Notes under the pieces: generated by a model
What the model was told of the DNA's origin: nothing
Seen by the model: the letters and a program-made list of their open reading frames with translations, nothing else
Database searches by the model: none
Part shown: positions 18,057-25,110 of the stretch, in pieces
How positions within the stretch are numbered: the first letter of the stretch is position 1
Layout: each line of letters starts with the position of its first letter
Made by a program: the position numbers and the translations under genes
NCBI RefSeq assembly: GCF_017916255.1
Contig: NZ_CP072827.1
Location: forward strand, 3,559,501-3,623,500
From: Streptomyces mobaraensis NBRC 13819 = DSM 40847
GTDB lineage: Bacteria; Actinomycetota; Actinomycetes; Streptomycetales; Streptomycetaceae
Length of the DNA stretch: 64,000 nucleotides
Direction of reading: 5' to 3'

Positions 18057-19820
18057 TCAGCCCAGCCGTACGGGTTTCTCCGGGCGGACCCCGACCTCGC
18101 CCAGCCAGGCGCGGAGGGGTTCGCCGTCGCCGTCCTCGATCAGGGAGAGGACCGTGCGGGCCAGGTCGGCGCGGCGGGTGCCGCCGACGAGGAGGGCGGG
18201 GCCGTCGAGCCAGTCCAGGCCGGGGGTGGCGCCCGCGGTGTCGACGGCGGCGCAGCAGATCATCGCCGTCACGTGGTCGGTGAGCAGCTCGCGGCCGCTG
18301 CGCGGGGGCTGGAGCGGGAACAGCGGGGCGAGGCCGTCGAGGCCCGGTTCGCAGGTGGCCGGCGGGGTCTCGGGGCCGGCCCCGGCCTCACGGGCGAGTT
18401 CGGCGCTGAGCCGGTGGCCCAGCCGCTCCCCCACGCCCGGGCCCGCCGGGCCGGTGAGGCGGTCGAGGACACGGTCCACGGTGGGCGGGACCGGTGGAGC
18501 GGGCGGGACGGGTGGGGCGGTCCCGTCCTGGACGGGCGGCAGGGCGGGCGCGGTGCCGGGGACCGTCACGTCGTCGAGGACGTCCTCCAGGACGCGGTGC
18601 AGCCGGGCGGCCTCCACCCGCCATTTGCGGTCCACGACCTCCTCCGGGTACTGGCTCCAGCTCACCGGGGACCAGTCGGGGCCCGGCTCCGGCGGCCCGC
18701 CGTGGAACAGCCGGGCGGCCAGCAGGGAGGCGGCCTCGTCGATGACGCCCGGTTCCTCCAGGAGGTCGCAGGCGGGCCGTTCGCCGAGACGGGAGGCGAA
18801 GCCCTCCGCGAGCCGGTCCCGGCGGGACAGTTCGGTGAGCGCCGAGACGACGCCCGCGTCCAGCCGGGACGGCCAGCGGCCCATCCGCCAGGCGGGCAGG
18901 GCGACCCGGTTGAGCAGCCGGTCCCAGCCCGCGTAGGCCAGGCCGACCTGTTCCTGGGCGACGACCCGCAGCCCGTAGTCGACGGTCTGGGCGCGCTCGG
19001 ACGCCGCCGCCGCGACGCCGCGTTCCATCTCGGCGGCGTGCTCGCGGCAGGAGCGCAGCAGGAGCCGGGCCGTCCAGCCCACGAAGGACAGCAGCGGGCG
19101 GCCCGCGGCGACCGCGACGGCCGCGTCGAGGCCGCGGACGAAGCGGCGGGCGGCCGCTATGTCCGGATGGGCGGCCGGGCCCGTGCCCGCCACCACCGGG
19201 GCCAGCAGGGCACGCAGCTCGGCGACCCGCATCCACCACAGGAACGGCGAGCCGATCACCAGGACCGGCGCGGCGGCCGTCCGGCGGCGCGGCAGCGGTC
19301 CGGGGCGGCCGGCCCCGGGGGCGGCGGCGCGGTGCGCCGGGTGGGTGCGGTCCTCCAGCCAGCTGTCGCAGTCCGGGGTGAGCGCTATGGCCGAGGGGGC
19401 CGGGACGTCCATCCGGTCCGCGAGGTCGCGCACCAGCCGGTAGAGGTCCGGGGCGGTCTCCTCGGGGATCGGCACGGTGGGGCTGAGCGCGGGCCGGGCC
19501 CGGGCCACCACGGCGGCGACGACGCCGGCGACGGCCAGCGCGGCGAGGGCCGCGACGACGACGGCCGGACGGGCCGCGTCCCCGACGCTGCCGTCCGGGA
19601 TCCGGCCCATGACGGTGCCGGCCAGCAGCACCACCGCGGCCGCCGCGGGCAGCAGGGCGACGGCGAGCGCGGTGCTGCGGACGCGCAGGACCGCCAGGGC
19701 CCTGAGGCGCGCGGTGTGCGCGCCGGCTTCCGTATCTGCCACGAGACCGATCACCCCCAGTCGCCTGTAGTGCTCCGGCCGCCAGTTACCACCCCCCACT
19801 GTGGCACCGGCCTCTGACAT
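18057..19820 (-). CDS. M48 peptidase-like membrane protein lacking the HEXXH motif
   Basis: 587 residues from the ATG at 19820 (MSEAGATVGGGNW). The upstream ribosome-binding site is weak, and a GTG start further in is possible. Two hydrophobic helices lie near residues 45-75 and 88-112. The domain after them has the M48 order: PIPEETAPDLYRLVRDLADR, a Cys/Trp segment, then VLVIGSPFLWWMRVAELRALL. Where active M48 enzymes have AHELGH directly after this, the protein reads APVVAGTGP, so both zinc histidines and the catalytic Glu are gone. It is probably a non-catalytic paralogue. It lies upstream of the DMFase-like gene in one transcription unit. Confidence 0.65.
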   Translation of the reverse strand: MSEAGATVGGGNWRPEHYRRLGVIGLVADTEAGAHTARLRALAVLRVRSTALAVALLPAAAAVVLLAGTVMGRIPDGSVGDAARPAVVVAALAALAVAGVVAAVVARARPALSPTVPIPEETAPDLYRLVRDLADRMDVPAPSAIALTPDCDSWLEDRTHPAHRAAAPGAGRPGPLPRRRTAAAPVLVIGSPFLWWMRVAELRALLAPVVAGTGPAAHPDIAAARRFVRGLDAAVAVAAGRPLLSFVGWTARLLLRSCREHAAEMERGVAAAASERAQTVDYGLRVVAQEQVGLAYAGWDRLLNRVALPAWRMGRWPSRLDAGVVSALTELSRRDRLAEGFASRLGERPACDLLEEPGVIDEAASLLAARLFHGGPPEPGPDWSPVSWSQYPEEVVDRKWRVEAARLHRVLEDVLDDVTVPGTAPALPPVQDGTAPPVPPAPPVPPTVDRVLDRLTGPAGPGVGERLGHRLSAELAREAGAGPETPPATCEPGLDGLAPLFPLQPPRSGRELLTDHVTAMICCAAVDTAGATPGLDWLDGPALLVGGTRRADLARTVLSLIEDGDGEPLRAWLGEVGVRPEKPVRLG

Positions 19821-19960
19821 CGCAATGCCGGTGGGCCAGTTGCCGGACGTCGCGGCGGGCGGCCTGCGCGGCACCCTAGTGGGGCGTGGGGCGTTCGTCA
19901 GCCGGTTGGCGGATCGGTCACTCGATGGAATGGCTTTGCCCAAGGGTTGGGGGCGGATGG

Positions 19961-20232
19961 GGGCGCCTGCGGCGGGCGGTGCCCCGGTCCCGCCCTTTCA
20001 CCGTTTCTTGCGGGGGCTCCGCCCCCGCACCCCCGAAACCGCGCTCCGCGCGGTTGTCCTCAAACGCCGGACGGGCTGATTTCCGCGCCCGGGCGCGCTA
20101 TCCAGCCCGTTGGGGGTGCCCCCTCTGGGGGAGTTTGAGGACGAGCGGCGGAGCCGCGAAAGCGGGGTCTGGGGCGCAGCCCCAGGAAGCGGCGAAGGGG
20201 CGGGACCGGGGCACCGCCCGCCGCAGGCGCCC
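19961..20232. repeat. Dispersed palindromic repeat, copy B (largest)
   Basis: Fills most of the 460-bp space between the M48-like gene and the IS. The perfect outer arms are 19961-19982 and 20211-20232 (22 bp). The next arm starts GTCCCGCCCTTTCACCG at 19987, with a diverged partner at 20186-20206. The core arm 20056-20077 is the same 22-mer as in copy A, but its partner at 20104-20142 is interrupted by a nested GGGGG/CCCCC hairpin. The remainder of the gap (19821-19960, 20233-20278) shows nothing recognisable. Confidence 0.85.
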
Positions 20233-20282
20233 CGTTACCTTTTCCGTGGCCCCGCAACGGGGCGCCTGGCCCCCGGGCTCGG

Positions 20283-20502
20283 TATGGCTGTGTGCCCCCT
20301 GTCGAAGTACATGACCTGGGGGGTGTTGCCGCCGGGCTTCGGGGCACCGCTTGACCGCTGATGAGGGGCCTGACGACCACTCTGGTTCGGCGCAATGCCG
20401 GACCGCTTCACGGGTGGCATGTCTGCGTAACGTGGTTGCCGGCGTGTGGTGCCGCAGGGACGGCCGGGAGTTGGGGAGACGAGTGGCGAGGGGCACGCGC
20501 AC
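20283..20502 (+). ncRNA. Candidate IS110 bridge RNA region
   Basis: The non-coding leader between the left end and the transposase is where the IS110 group encodes its structured bridge RNA, whose loops pair with donor and target DNA. Here it is about 220 nt and contains hairpin-forming G/C blocks. Fusing the right end to the left end in a circular form would put TTGACG (21892-21897) 18 bp from TATGGC (20283-20288), a plausible promoter for it. I have not folded it; the position is the main evidence. Confidence 0.35.
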
Positions 20503-21717
20503 ATGGTCGACACGACCGCGACAGATCTCTTCCTCGGCCTGGACCTGGGCAAGGAGTTCCACCACGCCCACGGCCGGACCGGGGACGGCAGGACCGTGCA
20601 CGACAAGCGGCTGCCCAACACCGAGCCGAAACTGCTGGAGCTGTTCACCAAGCTGGTGGCGAAGTTCGGTACCGTCCTGGTGATCGTGGACCAGGTCGCC
20701 AACATCGGCGCGCTGCCGCTGACGGTGGCCCGCGCGAGCGGGTGCCGGGTGGCCTACCTGCCGGGACTGTCGATGCGGCGGGCCGCCGACCTGCATCCCG
20801 GTGAGGCCAAGACAGACGCCCGCGACGCGTTCGTGATCGCCGAGACCGCCCGGACCATGCCGCACACCTTGCGCGCGGTGGACCGTGACGACGAGGTACT
20901 GGCCGAGCTGACCATGCTCACCGGCTACGACAACGACCTGGCCGGCGAGGTGAACCGCACCACCAACCGGCTGCGCGGCCTGCTCTCCCAGATCCACCCC
21001 TCCCTGGAACGCGTGCTCGGCCCGCGCCTGGCCTACCCCTACGTCCAAGCCCTCCTGGCCCGGCACGGCTCCCCGGCGAAGCTGAAGAGACTCGGCCGGG
21101 CCCGCTGCGAGGCCCTGCTCAAAGCGCACGGCTCGCGCAAGGCGAAGCAGCTGGCCGGGGAGATCTCCGACGCGCTGGCCGAGCAGACTCTCGTCGTTCC
21201 CGGCACCGAGGCGTCCGCGCTGATCGTTCCGGGCCTGGCCGCTCAGCTCGCCGCCGCCCACACCCAGCGACAGGCCACCGAGCAGGAGATCGCCGCCCTG
21301 CTGGAGGCCCTCCCTCTTTTCCACCTCCTGACGTCCCTGCCCGGCATGGGCGTCAGGACCACCGCCGCGGTGATCGTCGCGATCGGTGACGGCACCGGCT
21401 TCCCCACCGCCGGACACCTCGCCTCCTACGCCGGACTCGCCCCCGCAACGAAGTCCTCGGGCACCTCCATCCGCGGCGAGCACGCTCCCCACCGCGGCAA
21501 CCGGCTCCTCAAACGCGCCCTGTTCCAGGCCGCGTTCGCCGCGACCGGCTGCAAGAGCGACCCGTCCTCGCGGATCTACTACGACCGCCAGCGAACCCGC
21601 GGCAAGACTCACACCCAGGCGATCCTCCGCCTGGCCCGGCAACGCGTGAACGTCATCCACGCGATGATCCGCAACGGCACCCTCTACGAACCCCGCGCCC
21701 TCGACCTCGCTGCCTGA
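20503..21717 (+). CDS. IS110-family transposase (DEDD RuvC-like plus Tnp_20 serine domain)
   Basis: 404 residues from the ATG at 20503, which has GGCGAGGGG about ten bases upstream. The N-terminal DEDD RuvC-like domain shows FLGLDLGKEFHHA near residue 12, VIVDQVANIGAL near 62, and KTDARDAFVIAE near 105 with paired aspartates. A coiled linker follows. The C-terminal Tnp_20 region is LTSLPGMGVRTTAAVIVAIGD near residue 285, then SYAGLAPATKSSG (with the catalytic-serine region) and NRLLKRALFQAAFAA. Length and both domains are complete, so the element may still be active. Confidence 0.93.
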   Translation: MVDTTATDLFLGLDLGKEFHHAHGRTGDGRTVHDKRLPNTEPKLLELFTKLVAKFGTVLVIVDQVANIGALPLTVARASGCRVAYLPGLSMRRAADLHPGEAKTDARDAFVIAETARTMPHTLRAVDRDDEVLAELTMLTGYDNDLAGEVNRTTNRLRGLLSQIHPSLERVLGPRLAYPYVQALLARHGSPAKLKRLGRARCEALLKAHGSRKAKQLAGEISDALAEQTLVVPGTEASALIVPGLAAQLAAAHTQRQATEQEIAALLEALPLFHLLTSLPGMGVRTTAAVIVAIGDGTGFPTAGHLASYAGLAPATKSSGTSIRGEHAPHRGNRLLKRALFQAAFAATGCKSDPSSRIYYDRQRTRGKTHTQAILRLARQRVNVIHAMIRNGTLYEPRALDLAA

Positions 21718-21927
21718 CACCCACCCCACCCCCTGCCTCTTCCAGCCCGCTCCATCCCGTCACCGGCACGGCCACCCCCGCCACGCCGGCCACCGCCCTG
21801 CCCGCACCGCACCCGAGCCGCCGGGAACATCCCGCTTCGCGGGACGTTCCCGAAAACCAGCACGAACCCCTACGAACCAGCCCCGCCAGGGTTGACGAAA
21901 CAGATAGGGGCACCCCCCCCCGCCCCG

Positions 21928-23166
21928 CTACTTGCCCGCCGCGATGTCCGTCCGATACTGCGCCCCGCGCATCCGCACCCGCGCCACCGCCTCGTAAGCC
22001 CGCTCCCGCGCCGCGGGAATGCCGGCCCCCGTGGCCGTCACGGAAAGCACCCGCCCCCCGGCGCTGACCACAGCGCCCGAAGCGTCGCGCGACGTCCCCG
22101 CGTGCAGCACGTACGCGCCGTCCACGGCGTCCGCCTCGTCCAGGCCCTCGATGGCGTCGCCCGTCCGCGGCGTCCCGGGGTAGTTGTGGGACGCGACGAC
22201 GACGGTCACCGCAGCGTCGTCCGCCCAGCGCAGGGGCGGGAACGACGCGAGCGCGCCGGTCGCGGCCGCGTGCAGCAGCCCCGACAGGGGCGTCTTCAGG
22301 CGCGCGAGCACGACCTGCGTCTCCGGGTCGCCGAAGCGCGCGTTGAACTCGATCACCCGCACCCCGCGCGAGGTGATCGCCAGCCCGGCGTAGAGCAGGC
22401 CGGAGAACGGCGTGCCCCGCCGCCGCAGCTCGTCCACCGTCGGCTGGAGCACGGTCCGCAGGACCTCGTCCACCAGGCCGGGGTCGGCCCAGGGCAGCGG
22501 TGAGTAGGCGCCCATGCCGCCGGTGTTCGGTCCCTGGTCGCCGTCGAGGGCGCGCTTGAAGTCCTGCGCGGGCTGGAGCGGGACGACCGTCTCGCCGTCG
22601 GTGACGGCGAACAGCGACACCTCCGGCCCGTCCAGGAACTCCTCGATCACCACCTGGTCGCAGGCGAGCGCGTGGGCGCGGGCCACGTCCACGTCGGGGG
22701 TGACGACGACGCCCTTGCCGGCCGCCAGACCGTCGTCCTTGACGACGTAGGGGGCACCGAAGGCGTCGAGCGCGGCGTCGATCTCGGCGGGGGTGGAACA
22801 GACGTAGCTGCGGGCGGTGGGCACGTTCGCCGAGGCCATCACGGACTTGGCGAACGCCTTGGAGCCCTCCAGCCGCGCCGCCTCGGCGGACGGCCCGAAG
22901 GCGGGGATGCCGCGCGCGCGGACGGCGTCGGCGACCCCGGCGACCAGCGGGGCCTCCGGGCCGACGACGACGAGGTCGGCTTCGAGGGCGGCGGCGAGTT
23001 CCGCCACCGCCGCGCCGTCGAGGGCGTCGACCGGGTGCACCTGGGCGGTCTCGGCGATGCCGGCGTTGCCGGGAGCGCAGTGCAGAGCGGTGACGTCGGG
23101 GTCGAGGGACAGGGAGCGGCACAGGGCGTGTTCGCGGGCGCCGCCGCCGATGACGAGGACCTTCAC
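21928..23166 (-). CDS. purD: Phosphoribosylamine-glycine ligase (GAR synthetase)
   Basis: 412 residues, ATP-grasp enzyme for the second step of purine synthesis. It starts [18 protein letters not shown] after GTG. Family motifs are [49 protein letters not shown] and [15 protein letters not shown]. The GTG at 23166 has AGGG eight bases upstream; a GTG nine bases earlier (23175) has GGAAGG and is an equally good start, adding three residues. It stands as a single gene. The IS lies just beyond its 3' end, 10-20 bp from the stop codon. Confidence 0.96.
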   Translation of the reverse strand: MKVLVIGGGAREHALCRSLSLDPDVTALHCAPGNAGIAETAQVHPVDALDGAAVAELAAALEADLVVVGPEAPLVAGVADAVRARGIPAFGPSAEAARLEGSKAFAKSVMASANVPTARSYVCSTPAEIDAALDAFGAPYVVKDDGLAAGKGVVVTPDVDVARAHALACDQVVIEEFLDGPEVSLFAVTDGETVVPLQPAQDFKRALDGDQGPNTGGMGAYSPLPWADPGLVDEVLRTVLQPTVDELRRRGTPFSGLLYAGLAITSRGVRVIEFNARFGDPETQVVLARLKTPLSGLLHAAATGALASFPPLRWADDAAVTVVVASHNYPGTPRTGDAIEGLDEADAVDGAYVLHAGTSRDASGAVVSAGGRVLSVTATGAGIPAARERAYEAVARVRMRGAQYRTDIAAGK

Positions 23167-23364
23167 GGGTGTCACCCTATTGCCTTCCGGAACGATCAAT
23201 GCCGTGCGTCCCGGCTCCCCCATCTCTCCCGTCAGACCTCGTCAGAACGTTTCGCCGCACCCGCCCCGTCACGTCCACACAGGCCACCCACTCTTTCGGG
23301 TGAGGGGGATATCGCCCCCTATACCCGATTCCCTGGCACTTACGGGCGGCAAAGGAGCGATCCG

Positions 23365-23406
23365 GTGCACAAGGCCAACCGTTCGGCGGTAGGAAAGAGG
23401 CGGTGA
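23365..23406 (+). CDS. Candidate 13-residue upstream ORF before the SLATT gene
   Basis: GTG at 23365 has AAAGGAG seven bases upstream and opens [13 protein letters not shown], ending in TGA at 23404-23406, 40 bp before the SLATT start. The very basic peptide and the good ribosome-binding site suggest a leader peptide or a regulatory uORF, but so short an ORF may be chance. No homology can be judged. Confidence 0.3.
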   Translation: MHKANRSAVGKRR

Positions 23407-23446
23407 CAGGGGTACGGAGCAGCAGCGGTGAAGAGGGAGTGCAGGG

Positions 23447-24178
23447 GTGAGCCAGCCTGAGATGCAGCCCGAGGGGCTCCCCAAGGAGCAGGACGGGAGG
23501 CACCGGGGAGATCTGCGCGGCCGGACCTTCCCGCTCGGCGACTGGGGGGAGCCCGCTCAGCGGCTGGACGAGCTGTACCGGTGGGTGGAGAGCGGCGCAC
23601 TCCTCCTCGCCGACTGGTATCTCGCCGACCGCGCCTGGAAACGCCGTTGGGCCCGCATCCTGCGGGTCGCCGCCGCGGTCTTCGCCGTCGTCGGCGCGGC
23701 GCTGCCGCTGCTGGAGCTGACGAAGGCCATCCGCACCGGCTCCACTTGGGCGTTCCTCGCCCTGCTCGGCACCGTCGCGTGCGTCGCCTGCGACCGCTAC
23801 TTCGGTCTGACGACGGGCTGGATGCGCGCGGTGGCCACGGCGCAGGCCGTGCAACGGCGGCTGGAGGCGCTGCAGTTCGACTGGGCGTCGGAGTGCGTGC
23901 GCGAGGTGCTGGGGCCGACCGAGGGCACGGCGAGCGAGGCGGCCGAGCGCTGCCTGACGGTGCTGCGCCGCTTCTCCGAGGACGTCTCGGAGCTGGTCCG
24001 CGCCGAAACCGCCGACTGGATGGTGGAGTTCCGGGCCGGGCCCGCGCCCCTGCTGACGCAGTCGCTGGTCGCCTGGGGGCCGCGCGGGGAGAACGGCGGG
24101 CCCGTCGGCCGGTTCCCGCTGCCGCCCGGCTCCCGGCCGAACATGCCCCGGCAGCGCCCGCCGGAGTCACCCCGCTGA
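23447..24178 (+). CDS. SLATT-domain two-TM membrane protein
   Basis: 243 residues. The layout is a short N-terminus, amphipathic helix LDELYRWVESGALLLADWYLAD-like, two membrane helices at about 70-92 (AAAVFAVVGAALPLLEL) and 96-118 (AFLALLGTVACVACDRYFG), then a long cytosolic helical hairpin (LEALQFDWASECVREVLG). This matches the SLATT superfamily, proposed to be membrane effectors of nucleotide-sensing (SLOG-type) conflict systems. No SLOG or other sensor gene is adjacent, and the gene sits beside purD as I recall it does in other streptomycetes. It may be a housekeeping member. GTG start with GAGGG upstream. Confidence 0.7.
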   Translation: MSQPEMQPEGLPKEQDGRHRGDLRGRTFPLGDWGEPAQRLDELYRWVESGALLLADWYLADRAWKRRWARILRVAAAVFAVVGAALPLLELTKAIRTGSTWAFLALLGTVACVACDRYFGLTTGWMRAVATAQAVQRRLEALQFDWASECVREVLGPTEGTASEAAERCLTVLRRFSEDVSELVRAETADWMVEFRAGPAPLLTQSLVAWGPRGENGGPVGRFPLPPGSRPNMPRQRPPESPR

Positions 24179-24189
24179 GGACGGAACGA

Positions 24190-24222
24190 GCCCGGCCCGG
24201 TACGACTCGTACCGGGCCGGGC
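24190..24222. terminator. Bidirectional hairpin terminator
   Basis: GCCCGGCCCGGTACG (24190-24204) pairs perfectly with 24208-24222 around the three-base loop ACT. It lies between the convergent SLATT gene and the gene ending at 24247. Confidence 0.8.
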
Positions 24223-24246
24223 CGTTGTCGCGGGCGACCGCGCCCG

Positions 24247-24897
24247 TCAGCTGAACACGATCATCGAGCCCTGCCCCAGGCTGCGCGTGACCGCCGCGTG
24301 CAGCCCCAGCCAGACGTATCGTTCCCGCGCGAACGGGCTGTCGTCCGCCGGACCCGGGGCGGCCCGTTCGTCCAGGGTCGTGGGCTGCCGGGGTGCGGCC
24401 GGCGCGGGCGGCGGGTTGTCGGGGTCGATCCCCAGCACCGGGGCGACGCTGAGGAGTTCACGCAGCAGACCATGGCTGGATCCCAACGGTCCGCCGCCCT
24501 CCAGCAGTTCGTCGCTCGTCAGCGGGTGCGCGAAGTCGACGGGCACGTAGGCGCCGGCGTGGTCGTAGTGCCACACCAGGTGCGACTGCTGGGCCGTGGT
24601 CTCGAACATCTCCAGCAACTGCTCGTAGTCGCCGCCCAGTTCGTCGACCGGCGTGACGGTGAGCCCGCACAGGTTCAGCAGGTGGGCGCGGCGCAGGAAA
24701 TGGAGCGCGTCGTAGTCGAAGCCCGCGACCGGGGCCACGTCCCCGGACAGGCCCGGCATGTAGCCGAAGACGGGGACGGGGGGCAGCCCGGCCGCGCCGA
24801 GGGCCCGGTCGTAGACGGCGATCTCTTCGGCGAAGGGGTTGTCGGGGCTGTGGCACAGCACGTCGACGAGGGGGACAAGCCAGAGGTCACATGCCAC
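24247..24897 (-). CDS. Conserved hypothetical protein
   Basis: 216 residues from ATG at 24897 (MACDLWLVPLVDVLCHSPDN). I recognise no catalytic motif or membrane segment. It has an acidic, aromatic-rich globular part (GFDYDALHFLRRAHLLNLCG, LVWHYDHAGAYVPVDFAHPL) and a Pro/Ala-rich linker near 165-185 before a C-terminal helix (ERYVWLGLHAAVTRSLGQGS). Codon use is like the neighbours. Upstream bases 24898-25110 hold no gene but contain GGGCGCGCCCGGATC repeated twice near 25037 and 25057. The function is unknown. Confidence 0.65.
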   Translation of the reverse strand: MACDLWLVPLVDVLCHSPDNPFAEEIAVYDRALGAAGLPPVPVFGYMPGLSGDVAPVAGFDYDALHFLRRAHLLNLCGLTVTPVDELGGDYEQLLEMFETTAQQSHLVWHYDHAGAYVPVDFAHPLTSDELLEGGGPLGSSHGLLRELLSVAPVLGIDPDNPPPAPAAPRQPTTLDERAAPGPADDSPFARERYVWLGLHAAVTRSLGQGSMIVFS

Positions 24898-25110
24898 GTG
24901 AGCTCACTCTCTGTTCGCCTTCAGTGCGATGGTCGGGCCAGGGTAGTGCCGCCGAGCTGGTTGTCACACAGGGGCGACGGACATGGAGGAGCGGATTCCG
25001 TCCGGATCCGGGCACGTTCGGATCCCCGCCCCAGGGCGCGCCCGGATCCCCCTGGGGCGCGCCCGGATCGCCCACCAAGGCGCGCCCCGCTTCCCGTTGG
25101 ACACCGGGGT

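Larger units (their letters stand above)
20279..21911 (+). mobile_element. IS110-family insertion sequence
   Basis: About 1.6 kb between repeat copy B and purD. IS110 elements lack terminal inverted repeats and make no clear target duplication, so the ends are estimated. Left sequence CTCGGTATGGCTGTGTG (from about 20279) and right sequence TTGACGAAACAGATAGGGG (21892-21910) have the look of streptomycete IS110 ends. The transposase is intact. The 224-bp leader before it may encode the guide (bridge) RNA typical of this family. The insertion is intergenic and disrupts no gene that I can see. Confidence 0.75.

Noticed and set aside
15859..18936. Very long plus-strand open frame opposite the DMFase-like and M48-like genes
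   Set aside because: It is Gly/Arg/Val-rich shadow coding produced by GC-rich third positions. It has no domains, and the minus-strand genes have clear family motifs.
20361..20502. Separate small ORF in the IS leader
   Set aside because: It overlaps the transposase in another frame and has no family resemblance; non-coding leader is expected here.
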